Shown: piece after piece, positions 55,462 through 63,877 of the stretch
How the letters are laid out: every line of letters starts with the position of its first letter
Position numbering within the stretch: position 1 is the stretch's first letter
Assembly (NCBI GenBank): GCA_964537285.1
Contig: CAZHZT010000001.1
Span: 1-64,000, forward strand
Direction: 5' to 3'
Source: CAZHZT01 sp964537285
GTDB lineage: Bacteria > Bacteroidota > Bacteroidia > Chitinophagales > Saprospiraceae
Length of the DNA: 64,000 nucleotides
Notes under the pieces: model-generated
Told to the model about the DNA's origin: nothing
Database searches by the model: none
The model's input: the letters and a program-made list of their open reading frames with translations, nothing else
Made by a program: the position numbers and the translations under genes

Positions 55462-56163
55462 ATGAACGTAATCATAACCGGTGCAACAAAGGGAATCGGA
55501 AGAGCTGTCGCAGAATTATTTGCTGCCCAGGGCGCCAACCTGGCCGTTTGTTCTCGCAATGCAGCTGATTTAGCTTCTATGAAAAATCAGTTTAAAATGG
55601 ATTATCCGGAAATAGAGGTGCTTACAGAAGTCGTGGACGTCAGTAAAAAAGATCAGGTAGAGCATTTCGCGGAACGAATTCTTGAACAATGGGATGATGT
55701 GACAGTTCTGGTCAACAATGCCGGCCTTTTCTATCCAGGAGAAATTCTCCAGGAAGAAGACGGCAAAATGGAGCAAATGGTAGAAACGAATTTGTATAGT
55801 GCCTATCATCTGACTCGAAAAATCGCTCCTGTAATGGCCGAAAAAGGAAAAGGGCATATCTTCAATATGTGTTCCATTGCCAGCTTATTTGCTTATCCAA
55901 ATGGAGGTTCTTACACTATTTCTAAATTCGCAATGCTTGGCTTTAGTAAGGTTTTGAGGGAAGAACTAAAAAATAAAGGAGTAAAGGTAACTTCTGTATT
56001 GCCCGGAGCTACATGGTCCGCATCCTGGGAAGGTGCTCCATTTCCGGAAGATCGCCTTATGCCCGCTGAAGACATCGCTCATTTGGTCTTAAATGCTTTT
56101 CAGCTGAGCAATCAATCCGTAGTAGAAGAAATAATTGTTCGCCCTCAATTAGGTGATTTATAA
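55462..56163 (+). CDS. short-chain dehydrogenase/reductase (3-ketoacyl reductase-like)
   Basis: The 233-aa protein starts MNVIITGATKGIGRAVAE, with the TGxxxGIG NAD(P) motif. It has LVNNAGLFYPGE, a catalytic Ser in IFNMCSIAS and YTISK for the Tyr-x-x-x-Lys pair. The sub-family is not fixed; it resembles Bacteroidota SDRs annotated as 3-oxoacyl-ACP reductase. It is bracketed by family A ends at 55321 and 56166. Confidence 0.88.
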   Translation: MNVIITGATKGIGRAVAELFAAQGANLAVCSRNAADLASMKNQFKMDYPEIEVLTEVVDVSKKDQVEHFAERILEQWDDVTVLVNNAGLFYPGEILQEEDGKMEQMVETNLYSAYHLTRKIAPVMAEKGKGHIFNMCSIASLFAYPNGGSYTISKFAMLGFSKVLREELKNKGVKVTSVLPGATWSASWEGAPFPEDRLMPAEDIAHLVLNAFQLSNQSVVEEIIVRPQLGDL

Positions 56164-56165
56164 AT

Positions 56166-56185
56166 CACACAATTTGTCAAAGAAC
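56166..56185. repeat. family A palindrome, half copy
   Basis: Reads CACACAATTTGTCAAAGAAC, the exact complement of the left end of the full-length elements. It starts two bases after the dehydrogenase stop. No opposite half follows. Confidence 0.8.
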
Positions 56186-56255
56186 GGATCTGATTAATCC
56201 GGTTTGCGGTAAATGGGGCAACGCTTTACCTTTCATCGCAACTTAAGCTAATAAA

Positions 56256-56969
56256 ATGTGCACAGTAACATTCATACCTAAGGGGAAAGATCATTTTATC
56301 TTTACTTCCAACAGAGACGAGGCCCCTGATAGAGCAGCGGATGAGGTGAAATCCGTTCTTGTAAATCAACAGAAAATTGTTTTTCCCGAAGACAAACGAT
56401 CCGGGGGGACTTGGTTGGCGATTTCTGATAACAATCGCCTGATTTGTGTTCTAAATGGTGCTTTTGAAAAGCATCAAAGGAAAAGTGTCTACCGAAGAAG
56501 CCGGGGGTTAATGGCCCTGGATTTTTTCAGTTTTACGGATATTCATCATTTTGGAAAAAACTATATGTTCAAAGGGATGGAACCGTTTACAGTTATTGTT
56601 TATGAAAATTTTCAGCTTTTTGAATTGCGTTGGGACGAAGAAAGACTGCATTCTAAAAGCTTAAACCCTTTTAGAAGCTACATCTGGTCTTCATCCACGC
56701 TTTATGATAGGAATATGCGTGCAAAACGTCAAAAATGGTTCAATGGCTGGATACGCAGCACGACCAATCTTTCCCAAAGCAATATTATTAATCTTCACCA
56801 AAGGGGAGGAGAGGGCAACCCGCATGTCGACTACGTTATGAATCGGAATGAAAAAGTAAAAACAGTGAGCATCACATCTGTTCACAAGAACCCTCAGATT
56901 GCGGGAATGACATTTATTGATCTTCAAAAAAATCAGACTTTAATACCTGTTGAATTGGAATTGGGTTAG
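56256..56969 (+). CDS. NRDE/TANGO2 family protein
   Basis: The 237-aa protein begins MCTVTFIPKG and contains FTSNRDEAPDR, the NRDE motif that names the family, then GGTWLAISDNNRLICVLNGA. Family members across bacteria and eukaryotes (TANGO2) share the N-terminal Cys2, possibly a catalytic nucleophile; the function is unsettled (haem handling and acyl-CoA have been suggested). It is monocistronic. Confidence 0.88.
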   Translation: MCTVTFIPKGKDHFIFTSNRDEAPDRAADEVKSVLVNQQKIVFPEDKRSGGTWLAISDNNRLICVLNGAFEKHQRKSVYRRSRGLMALDFFSFTDIHHFGKNYMFKGMEPFTVIVYENFQLFELRWDEERLHSKSLNPFRSYIWSSSTLYDRNMRAKRQKWFNGWIRSTTNLSQSNIINLHQRGGEGNPHVDYVMNRNEKVKTVSITSVHKNPQIAGMTFIDLQKNQTLIPVELELG

Positions 56970-57016
56970 ACGGGAGACGGGAAAGTGGGTTCTTTCCCGT
57001 CCCCCGTTTTACCGTA
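56969..57016. terminator. hairpin made of heptamer repeats between convergent genes
   Basis: GACGGGAGACGGGAAAG pairs with CTTTCCCGTCCCCCGT with one mismatch, between the NRDE gene and fabG. It is built from the same TTTCCCG words as the tandem tract near 1251, here in inverted arrangement, and likely ends both transcripts. Confidence 0.7.
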
Positions 57017-57024
57017 ACTTCCTT

Positions 57025-57771
57025 TTAAGTATTCAAGCCACCACAAACACTCAAAACCTGCCCGGTGATATAAACCGAAAGGTCAGAACCTAAAAAGAGG
57101 CAAGCATCAGCCACTTCCTCAGCATTTCCCAGCCGCTTCAAAGGTATATTTGCCAGGAAATTTTCTTTCGTTTTTTCGTCTAAGGCATCCGTCATGTCTG
57201 TACCGATAAAACCAGGAGCAATGGCGTTGCAACGTATGCCACGAGATCCCACCTCCTTCGCAATAGATTTAGAGAAACCTATTATGCCTGCCTTAGAAGC
57301 AGCATAATTAGCTTGCCCGGCATTGCCAAAAATACCTACCACTGAGCTCATATTAATTATAGAGCCTGATCGCTTTCTCAACATAGGACGAAGAGCGTGT
57401 TTCGTAAGGTTAAATACTGATTTAAGATTGATTTGGATCACATCGTCCCACTGCTCTTCGTTCATCCTAAGCATTAAAGTATCTTTCGTAATACCGGCAT
57501 TATTGATAAGGATATCAATTTGACCAAATTCATCAATGACATTCTTGATCAATTCCTCTGCAGCGGTATAGGAACTGGCATCCGATTGGTAAGCAACCAG
57601 TTTTTGCTCGTTCCCTCCAATCTCAGCAATCAGGGCATCAGATGGCCCTTTGGACGAACGGTAAGTAAAGGCTACATTAGCCCCATGCTCGACAAATTTT
57701 CTTACAATAGCTTCTCCGATTCCTCTGGAGCCTCCGGTAATCAGAGCATTCTTTCCTTCTAATAATTTCAT
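57025..57771 (-). CDS. fabG: 3-oxoacyl-[acyl-carrier-protein] reductase
   Basis: The 248-aa protein shows all FabG marks: ALITGGSRGIGEAIVRKF, DILINNAGITKDTLMLRM, SIINMSSVVGIFGNAGQANY, YAASKAG, and CNAIAPGFIGTDMTDAL. It reduces 3-oxoacyl-ACP with NADPH in fatty acid elongation. It stands alone here, not in a fab cluster. A degenerate family A palindrome lies directly upstream. Confidence 0.93.
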   Translation of the reverse strand: MKLLEGKNALITGGSRGIGEAIVRKFVEHGANVAFTYRSSKGPSDALIAEIGGNEQKLVAYQSDASSYTAAEELIKNVIDEFGQIDILINNAGITKDTLMLRMNEEQWDDVIQINLKSVFNLTKHALRPMLRKRSGSIINMSSVVGIFGNAGQANYAASKAGIIGFSKSIAKEVGSRGIRCNAIAPGFIGTDMTDALDEKTKENFLANIPLKRLGNAEEVADACLFLGSDLSVYITGQVLSVCGGLNT

Positions 57772-57788
57772 TCTGATTATTGATTTAA

Positions 57789-57885
57789 ATTCTTTGACAG
57801 AAATTGTGAAAAATGGAACTTCAAAAGGATAAGCCTTTCGGCCTCAAGGGCATTCAAGGGGGATTCACACAATCTGTCAAAGTAG
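57789..57885. repeat. dispersed palindromic element, family A, diverged copy
   Basis: It starts ATTCTTTGACA and ends TCTGTCAAAG, with GGAACTTCAAAAGGATAAGCC on the left and a centre CTTTCGGCCTCAAGGGC that recalls the family B core. About 97 bp, 17 bases upstream of fabG. Confidence 0.7.
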
Positions 57886-58078
57886 GTTATTTTTAAAAGG
57901 GAAACCTCTCAAAATAAGAGTCCTCCAAAAATTTTTAATCTCAAAATTAAAGGTACGAGAATACTTTGGTTGGCGGTAATTTCTGTAAAAAAAAGATCGA
58001 GCTTCCTGCTTATGCTTATTCTTAAAAACACAAAGTGGAAAGGATTTAAAATTATTTTAAACAAAATGTTGTTAAATA
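57886..58078. other. intergenic region upstream of the glucosaminidase gene
   Basis: AT-rich spacer between the family A element and the promoter at 58079. No gene or RNA is evident. Confidence 0.4.
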
Positions 58079-58110
58079 TTTGCTTGGAATAATTTTTTGT
58101 TTTAAATTTG
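58079..58110 (+). promoter_or_regulatory. Bacteroidota-type promoter
   Basis: TTTG at 58079-58082 and TAAATTTG at 58103-58110 are separated by exactly 20 bases, matching the -33/-7 consensus of Bacteroidota housekeeping promoters. Transcription would start near 58117, 23 bases before the ATG at 58140. This rules out the longer frame opening at 58080. Confidence 0.7.
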
Positions 58111-58139
58111 TAGTGTTTCCAAAAAAAAAGTTTAGAATT

Positions 58140-59024
58140 ATGAAGGGAAGTAAGAAGTCATCAAGAATTAGAATACTCGGCTACGAGGAAAAAAATACTC
58201 GCACCAAGGGATATTTACCGGATAATCAGCGGTTTATTTTTGAATACATTAATAATGATATCTGGCACTTAGTCAAAAGGTTGATTTATCTGACTTTCAA
58301 ACCACTGAATTCAGTAATCTTTTGCTTTAGCACATATCTAAAGAAATTATGGGAACGCAATGACATTCCCTGGGTTAAGATAACCATGCTTTGCCTTTTG
58401 GTATATCTATTATTTCAGAAGGAAATGCAATTCAATTTTTCGTTTAATGCTCCTTTTTCAGGCTTGATAAGCAGCGCAGAAGCGAATATACCCTCTGTTG
58501 GGCTGCAAAAGAATGTGTCCAAAGTTATTTCTAAAGATGAATCCCTTGGGGAATTAACAAAGGGCGTAAGCGATCAACAAGTCACTAACTATATTAAAAG
58601 ATTTGCAGAGGTGGCTGTTAAGGAAATGAACAAGTACGGAATACCGGCTAGTATTAAAATGGGGCAGGGAATAATGGAAAGCTCTTCCGGGAAAAGCTTA
58701 TTGGCAACCCAGAGCAATAACCACTTTGGCATCAAATGTCGTCGGAAGTGTAAAGGGTGTACTTGCCGGAATTATGCCGATGATGATGTATTTGATATGT
58801 TTCGGGTATTTGAAACCGATTGGGAAAGCTGGCGGGAACATAGCCTGCTATTGTCGAACAACAGCCGCTACAGCAAACTTAAAAAGCATGGGAAAGACTA
58901 TAAAAAATGGGCCGCCGGGCTGCAAAAAGCAGGCTACGCGACCGATAAGAAATATGCGGAAAAATTAGTCCGGATAATTGAAAAGTATAAGCTTTATAAA
59001 CTGGATAATGTTACTCTAAAATAA
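58140..59024 (+). CDS. membrane-anchored endo-beta-N-acetylglucosaminidase (FlgJ/GH73-like)
   Basis: From ATG 58140 the protein has 294 aa. After a basic cytoplasmic segment of about 75 aa there is one membrane helix (VKITMLCLLVYLLF). A linker and a GH73-type domain of about 145 aa follow, starting IKRFAEVAVKEMNKYGIPAS, with GQGIMESSSGKSLLATQSNN carrying the catalytic Glu and NHFGIKC. A Cys-rich loop (CRRKCKGCTC) is inserted. It should cut peptidoglycan glycans from the periplasmic face. The HTH gene follows after 12 bases. Confidence 0.88.
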   Translation: MKGSKKSSRIRILGYEEKNTRTKGYLPDNQRFIFEYINNDIWHLVKRLIYLTFKPLNSVIFCFSTYLKKLWERNDIPWVKITMLCLLVYLLFQKEMQFNFSFNAPFSGLISSAEANIPSVGLQKNVSKVISKDESLGELTKGVSDQQVTNYIKRFAEVAVKEMNKYGIPASIKMGQGIMESSSGKSLLATQSNNHFGIKCRRKCKGCTCRNYADDDVFDMFRVFETDWESWREHSLLLSNNSRYSKLKKHGKDYKKWAAGLQKAGYATDKKYAEKLVRIIEKYKLYKLDNVTLK

Positions 59025-59036
59025 ATACTTTCTGAT

Positions 59037-59351
59037 ATGAAAAATCTACTACTCCCTGTTCTTATCATAAGTGCATTTTTTTACTTCAGTGCTAACACAA
59101 AAACTCAGGAGCCAAGCAGAGCTCAAGTAATTACAATCTCAAAAGAATCACTGAATAATGAACTTTCTGTTGGAAATCAAATAAGGGTAATCCGGGAAAG
59201 TAAATCAATTTCTCAAGCTGAACTGGCTGAAGCAATTGGGTTGACAATCAACCAGGTTCAAACTATAGAAAGTGGTATGGCTACTCCTACCAGAGATATA
59301 ATTTTTCGTATCCAGGAACTGCTCGAAGAAGAAATTATTATCGATAGGTGA
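59037..59351 (+). CDS. small HTH (XRE/Cro-type) protein with N-terminal membrane anchor or signal
   Basis: The 104-aa protein begins with a hydrophobic segment (NLLLPVLIISAFFYFSA), then a short linker and a complete XRE helix-turn-helix (GNQIRVIRESKSISQAELAE, AIGLTINQVQTIESGMATPT). If the first segment stays in the membrane as N-in/C-out, the HTH would be outside the cytoplasm. If it is N-out, it would be a membrane-tethered regulator. It is probably co-transcribed with the glucosaminidase. Confidence 0.7.
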   Translation: MKNLLLPVLIISAFFYFSANTKTQEPSRAQVITISKESLNNELSVGNQIRVIRESKSISQAELAEAIGLTINQVQTIESGMATPTRDIIFRIQELLEEEIIIDR

Positions 59352-59378
59352 GGGGGACGCTAATTGCTAACTACTTAA

Positions 59379-59449
59379 TGAATGAAGAGTGGATAACGGA
59401 GGAAAAAGGAGCCAAGCTCCTTTTTCCTCCGTTATCCACTCTTCATTCA
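59379..59449. terminator. perfect 34-bp hairpin between convergent genes
   Basis: Arms 59379-59412 and 59416-59449 are exact complements with a CAA loop. It lies between the HTH gene stop and the stop of the isomerase gene at 59459 on the other strand, fitting a bidirectional terminator. Confidence 0.85.
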
Positions 59450-59458
59450 AATAAACTA

Positions 59459-60448
59459 CTAGCTATCTTTCAACATTTGTTTTAAAGTGTCAATAACTTT
59501 AATTGACATTACATCGACTCCTCTTTTCTCTGCTAAATAAACAGAAACCCAATCAAACAAATGATTCAGATATATAGATCTTTCCAAATAGCTATCCCCT
59601 TTAGCCATTATTTCAATTGTACCAGAAGAATAATGATTAGCCACTTCTTTTACAAAGTCTATGCGCTGCTTGTTCCTAGGATGATCCGATTTGGTCCGGA
59701 TCAGGATCACTAAGATATTTGGATATTGCTGGTACCAACCCACTAATTCGTTATGGTTCATTTCCGGAATAACATGATGCCAGCACAACAGTTTTGAATT
59801 TTCATTCAATTGCTGACGAAAACGGACAGCTATAGCTTCCATCTCGGCGGTACTGTAAATAACAGGTAGTTTTGAGGTCAATAAACCAGCTACCTGCATT
59901 GCTTTTTCTTTTATCTCCTCTTTATCCGTTTTCAATAAAGTAATGGATGCCAAAAGTTGCTGTTCAAAATCATTGTTGATCAGACCACAATGGTGCAATC
60001 CATATAACTGAGCCGTAAGCGAATAACCTAAGCAAGCTCTGGGAGCGGGCTTGCCTTCAGGTAATTTGATCAGGTTTAAGTTATTTTCCAGCGCAGCCTG
60101 TAATAATTTTCCTCCGGAAGAGATACAAACTACCTCAGCCTTTTTGTTGAGCATTTCTTCAAATGCCGATAGTGTTTCTTCGGTATTGCCTGAATAGGAA
60201 GAAGCAATACCCAATGTATGTTCGTCAACCCAGTTGGGGATCTGATAGTCTTTGAGAATGAAAAAAGGAACGGAGCTATGCTTCGAAGCAAATGTAGCTG
60301 TGAAATTGGCCCCAATGCCTGAACCTCCCATTCCAACTATCAATACATTCTTAACGCCCGAACCTGAGTTTTTAAATTTGGCGGCTTTACCGATTTCCAT
60401 TCCTTCTTCCAGTTGTTCCGGGAAACTTTCTACTAGTTGTTTCATCAT
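59459..60448 (-). CDS. bifunctional phosphoglucose/phosphomannose isomerase
   Basis: The 329-aa SIS-domain protein has NVLIVGMGGSGIGANFTATF, ASSYSGNTEETLSAFEEM, PRACLGYSLTAQLYGL and MNHNELVGWYQ. These are the markers of the PGI/PMI family first known from archaea (glucose-6-P and mannose-6-P to fructose-6-P). Its ATG follows the stop of the upstream pgi gene directly (TAAATG), so the two are translated from one message. Confidence 0.88.
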   Translation of the reverse strand: MMKQLVESFPEQLEEGMEIGKAAKFKNSGSGVKNVLIVGMGGSGIGANFTATFASKHSSVPFFILKDYQIPNWVDEHTLGIASSYSGNTEETLSAFEEMLNKKAEVVCISSGGKLLQAALENNLNLIKLPEGKPAPRACLGYSLTAQLYGLHHCGLINNDFEQQLLASITLLKTDKEEIKEKAMQVAGLLTSKLPVIYSTAEMEAIAVRFRQQLNENSKLLCWHHVIPEMNHNELVGWYQQYPNILVILIRTKSDHPRNKQRIDFVKEVANHYSSGTIEIMAKGDSYLERSIYLNHLFDWVSVYLAEKRGVDVMSIKVIDTLKQMLKDS

Positions 60449-62098
60449 TTATTCGGTCATTTTTTTAAAAGTATTAATCAATCCATTAGTGGAAGAATCA
60501 TGAGAAGCAACATCATCCTTTCCTTTTAATTGGGGAAGGATCTTCTTGGCTAGTTTTTTTCCAAGTTCTACCCCCCATTGGTCATAACTAAATATATTCC
60601 AAATAACTCCTTGAACGAAGATTTTGTGTTCGTAAAAAGATATGAGGCTTCCTAAGTTGCTTGGTGTTATTTGTTTAATGAGTATAGAATTCGTTGGTTT
60701 ATTTCCTTCAAATACTTTGAACGGAGCCAATCGCTTAACTTCGTCTTCTGATTTATCATCCATTTCTGCAATAACTTCTTCCATTGTTTTTCCCTTCATT
60801 AAGGCTTCTGTTTGGGCAAAGAAGTTAGATAACAGAATAGTATGATGGTTCCCAATCGGGTTATGAGAGATTGCCGGGGCAATGAAGTCCGACGGGATGA
60901 GTTGAGTCCCCTGATGAATGAGCTGGTAAAAAGCATGCTGCCCATTCGTGCCTGGTTCTCCCCAAATGATCGGGCCGGTCTCATATTGCACTGGCGTTCC
61001 GTTGCGATCTACGGATTTTCCGTTACTTTCCATATCAGCTTGTTGCAAATAGGCAGCAAAGCGATGTAAGTATTGATCATAGGGTAAGATTGCATGCGAT
61101 GACGCTTTAAAAAAGTTTCGGTACCAAACCCCTAGCAGGCCAAAGATGACCGGCATATTGTAATCAAATACAGACTGACGAAAGTGGTTGTCCATTTCAT
61201 GAAAGCCATTCAGTAGTTCCTTGAATCTTTCAAAACCAATGATACAAGCAATGGATAGCCCAATAGCAGAGGTTAAGGAGAACCGGCCTCCAACCCAATC
61301 CCAGAAAATAAACATATTTTGGGGGTCAATTCCAAAGTTTTTCACCCCTTGTTCATTAGTAGATAATGCGACAAAGTGCTTTTTGATATGTTCTTCCTGA
61401 CCCTCAGCAGCCTCCAAAAACCAACTTCTGGCTGTTTGAGCATTAGTCATTGTTTCTTGAGTAGTAAAAGATTTTGATGCTATTATGAAGAGCGTGTCAT
61501 CAGGAGAGCACTTTTTCAAGGTATCCGATATGTGTGTTCCGTCAACATTTGAAACAAAATGAATATCTAGTTCCGGGTGCCAGTAAGGGCGCAGTGCCTC
61601 GGCCACCATCACGAGTCCCAGGTCAGATCCGCCAATTCCAATATTGACAATATTCTTTATTGCTTTCCCTGTAAATCCCTTCCATTCTCCCGAACGGATT
61701 TGATCCGAAAAGCGCTCCATTTGGCCTAAAACCCTTTTCACTGCGGGCATTATATCTTCGCCATCAGCGTAAACCGGACTACCTGAAAGGTCTCTTAGGG
61801 CAGTGTGTAGTACAGCTCTGTCTTCAGTTTGGTTGATGTGTTCACCGGAAAAGTAAGCACTGATTGCTTCTTTTAATCCCATCTCTTCTGCCAGTTCTAT
61901 CAGAAGCGGTATTGTCGTATCTACAATTCTGTTTTTAGAATAATCAAAGAGGAAGTCTTTCCAACGGAAGGAAAACTTATGAAAGCGATCGGGGTCCTTG
62001 TCGAATAGGTCCCGCATGTGAAGGCCTTTAATCAGTTTATAATGGGCAGATAGAGCATGCCAGGCATTCGTTTGTGTTGGATCTTGGCTAGGGAGCAT
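60449..62098 (-). CDS. pgi: glucose-6-phosphate isomerase
   Basis: The 549-aa enzyme has the classic PGI blocks: SGEWKGFTGKAIKNIVNIGI, GGSDLGLVMVAEAL, IIASKSFTTQETMTNA, and WGEPGTNGQHAFYQLIHQGT. The C-terminal KLAKKILPQL follows FSYDQWGVELGK. It interconverts glucose-6-P and fructose-6-P in glycolysis. The size is normal. It is the first gene of a two-gene unit with a second, unrelated-length isomerase. Confidence 0.95.
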   Translation of the reverse strand: MLPSQDPTQTNAWHALSAHYKLIKGLHMRDLFDKDPDRFHKFSFRWKDFLFDYSKNRIVDTTIPLLIELAEEMGLKEAISAYFSGEHINQTEDRAVLHTALRDLSGSPVYADGEDIMPAVKRVLGQMERFSDQIRSGEWKGFTGKAIKNIVNIGIGGSDLGLVMVAEALRPYWHPELDIHFVSNVDGTHISDTLKKCSPDDTLFIIASKSFTTQETMTNAQTARSWFLEAAEGQEEHIKKHFVALSTNEQGVKNFGIDPQNMFIFWDWVGGRFSLTSAIGLSIACIIGFERFKELLNGFHEMDNHFRQSVFDYNMPVIFGLLGVWYRNFFKASSHAILPYDQYLHRFAAYLQQADMESNGKSVDRNGTPVQYETGPIIWGEPGTNGQHAFYQLIHQGTQLIPSDFIAPAISHNPIGNHHTILLSNFFAQTEALMKGKTMEEVIAEMDDKSEDEVKRLAPFKVFEGNKPTNSILIKQITPSNLGSLISFYEHKIFVQGVIWNIFSYDQWGVELGKKLAKKILPQLKGKDDVASHDSSTNGLINTFKKMTE

Positions 62099-62238
62099 AG
62101 AACAATTATTTCTTGGTAAAAGATGGGCGAAAATTAAGCAATTGTTCTATTAAAAGGAAATGCGATTGGATTATTATATATGCCAGGGAGCAAGCGGCAA
62201 CATTTTATAGCTTACAATTTACATCAAAGAACTAAAGT

Positions 62239-62514
62239 TTATTGTATATGAAAACGGTTGACTTGTTCTTCTCCGGTAAATTCATCTTTAATTAAATCGA
62301 AAGAAACTTTGCAATTATCGAAATGAATATGGTGAGTGCGCAAGGAATAATGGCGATCGAGGATTTTGTTTGGTGTATTTTCTTCATGAATAAGGTTTCC
62401 AACTTCATCACGAAGTGAATTAAACAGGTCTTTTAATCCGGCAATAAGCTGCTTTTTCAAGTTATTCTCAATAAGCTGAACAGTAAGGGCTAATTCAATT
62501 CTTTTAGTATTCAT
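62239..62514 (-). CDS. small conserved-looking protein of unknown function
   Basis: From the internal Met at 62514 the protein has 91 aa; a longer frame starts at 62580. The text (MNTKRIELALTVQLIENNLK, GLKDLFNSLRDEV, DRHYSLRTHHIHFDNCKVSF) suggests two helices and a small beta sheet. It has no signal or membrane segment and no recognised family. Confidence 0.5.
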   Translation of the reverse strand: MNTKRIELALTVQLIENNLKKQLIAGLKDLFNSLRDEVGNLIHEENTPNKILDRHYSLRTHHIHFDNCKVSFDLIKDEFTGEEQVNRFHIQ

Positions 62515-62613
62515 GGCAAAAGGTTTGGTAGGAAAACGTTCTGTCCGTTTTTTGTGATGCACCTTAACACCTTTTAACATCGGAATTCCCCCTTTTATAT
62601 TTTATTAACTTTC

Positions 62614-62630
62614 GTTCTTTGACAAATTGT
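62614..62630. repeat. family A palindrome end
   Basis: GTTCTTTGACAAATTGT, identical to the left end of family A elements, lies 7 bases before family B copy 2. A direct, imperfect repeat (ATCTTTGACTA) follows family B at about 62800. Confidence 0.7.
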
Positions 62631-62637
62631 TTTGACA

Positions 62638-62796
62638 GCAATTCTCGTTTTGAAAAATAAACGCGTGCCTGCAGAGCGATATTTTCTTTTTAAGGAGGCC
62701 GAAAGGGCTATTTTGCTTTGCAAAATAGCCCTTTCGGCCTGCCTCTCAAAGGAATTTCTCGCCGTAGGCGCGCTTATTTTTCAAAGCGAGAATCGC
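62638..62796. repeat. dispersed palindromic element, family B, copy 2
   Basis: The outer arms GCAATTCTCGTTTTGAAAAA and the complement of TTTTTCAAAGCGAGAATCGC pair over about 28 bases with few mismatches. The inner core AGGCCGAAAGGGCTATTTTG is the same as in copy 1 at 5985-6140. The flanking GC-rich blocks differ between the copies. Confidence 0.85.
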
Positions 62797-62872
62797 TGAA
62801 TCTTTGACTAAGCTAGCGGATAAGTCTATTGGTTATGCCAAAAAATAAATTCCTTTTTTTAACGTTAAGCGT

Positions 62873-63062
62873 TTAAGTAGTTCACGGAAATAGACTATAT
62901 AAATAACCTTTGCCCGCTGTAGAAGCATTTTTCGTTTGGAGATCGACACTTTTTTGGGATTTTTCTTCGAAAAATCCCAAAAAAGTGTCGATCTCCAAAC
63001 GAAAAAACCTTCCTGCCAAGGGCATCGATAGTTTATTCAGTTTAATTCCGTGAACTACTTAA
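62873..63062. repeat. nested palindrome of 190 bp with perfect 38-bp core
   Basis: The outer ends TTAAGTAGTTCACGGAA and TTCCGTGAACTACTTAA are exact complements. Inside, 62928-62965 and 62969-63006 pair perfectly over 38 bases with a TTC loop. The DNA between outer and inner arms pairs poorly. It lies upstream of yraN, in a 560-bp gap holding three palindromes and no gene. Confidence 0.85.
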
Positions 63063-63143
63063 TTGCTGGACAATGTTGTAAAATGTAGGAAAGATCAAGC
63101 AGCATGCCTTATCCTGCTCTATCGTTTAATAAACCTCTACCAA

Positions 63144-63512
63144 ATGAACAGAAAAGCGATCGGAACAAAAGGGGAAGACCTTGCAGTGGAATACTTGCAA
63201 AAAAAAGGATATCAGATCCTCGAAAGAAATTGGCGGTTTAGCCGTGCAGAAATTGATATAATTGCCAAACATGGCAACACCTTGGTATTTGTGGAAGTCA
63301 AAACCAGAACCGACGATTACTTTGGCGAACCTGCTTCTTTTGTAACTTATTCTCAGGAATTAATGCTTGCTGACGCCGCTACCCAATACATGCAGTCCAT
63401 CAATTATGACTGGATCTTCCGCTTTGATATCGTCGGGGTTCTTCTTTTCGAAGAATACGACTCCTACGAGATAAGTCATTTTGAAGATGCTTTTTTCCCG
63501 CCACTAAAATAA
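63144..63512 (+). CDS. yraN: YraN/UPF0102 family endonuclease-like protein
   Basis: From ATG 63144 the 122-aa protein reads MNRKAIGTKGEDLAVEYLQK, then RAEIDIIAKHGNTLVFVEVK-TR. This is the YraN core: a Holliday-junction-resolvase-like PD-(D/E)XK fold with Asp (EIDII) and E-V-K. The function is still poorly known. A longer frame from 63063 lacks conserved residues and was not used. Confidence 0.92.
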   Translation: MNRKAIGTKGEDLAVEYLQKKGYQILERNWRFSRAEIDIIAKHGNTLVFVEVKTRTDDYFGEPASFVTYSQELMLADAATQYMQSINYDWIFRFDIVGVLLFEEYDSYEISHFEDAFFPPLK

Positions 63513-63547
63513 ATCCAAAAAAAAACTCAAAATTCTAGGAAAAGTCA

Positions 63548-63555
63548 TATCTTTG
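63548..63555 (+). promoter_or_regulatory. candidate -7 box for the L31 gene
   Basis: TATCTTTG matches TAnnTTTG exactly, 52 bases before the L31 ATG. No clear TTTG lies 19-21 bases upstream, so the -33 element is weak. Confidence 0.45.
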
Positions 63556-63607
63556 CCATCCATTTTAATAATGCACTAAGCCAGACAGGCATCAAAATAT
63601 AAGAATT

Positions 63608-63871
63608 ATGAAAAAAGATATTCATCCTGAAAACTATCGAATGGTAGTTTTTAAAGATTATTCTGCTGATTTTGCATTTATTACACGTTCTTGCGCACCA
63701 TCAAAAGAGACAATTGTGTGGGAGGATGGAAAAGAATATCCACTTATCAAGCTTGAGATTTCCAGTGAATCTCACCCTTTCTTCACAGGAAAAATGAAGT
63801 TCGTCGATTCCGCTGGTCGGATTGATAAATTTAATAAGAAGTTCGCTAAATTCGCTAAGAAGACAAAATAA
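63608..63871 (+). CDS. rpmE2: 50S ribosomal protein L31, type B
   Basis: The 87-aa protein starts MKKDIHPENYRMVVFKDYSA and has ESHPFFTGKMKFVDSAGRID-KF, the type B L31 pattern. It lacks the zinc-binding Cys cluster of type A L31, so it does not need zinc. A Lys-rich tail closes it. The full-length family A palindrome follows 6 bases after the stop. Confidence 0.96.
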   Translation: MKKDIHPENYRMVVFKDYSADFAFITRSCAPSKETIVWEDGKEYPLIKLEISSESHPFFTGKMKFVDSAGRIDKFNKKFAKFAKKTK

Positions 63872-63877
63872 ATAGTC

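Noticed and set aside
63063..63143. N-terminal extension of YraN
   Set aside because: The residues are not family-like and overlap the gap after the palindrome; the usual MN-RKAIGTKGE start is at 63144.
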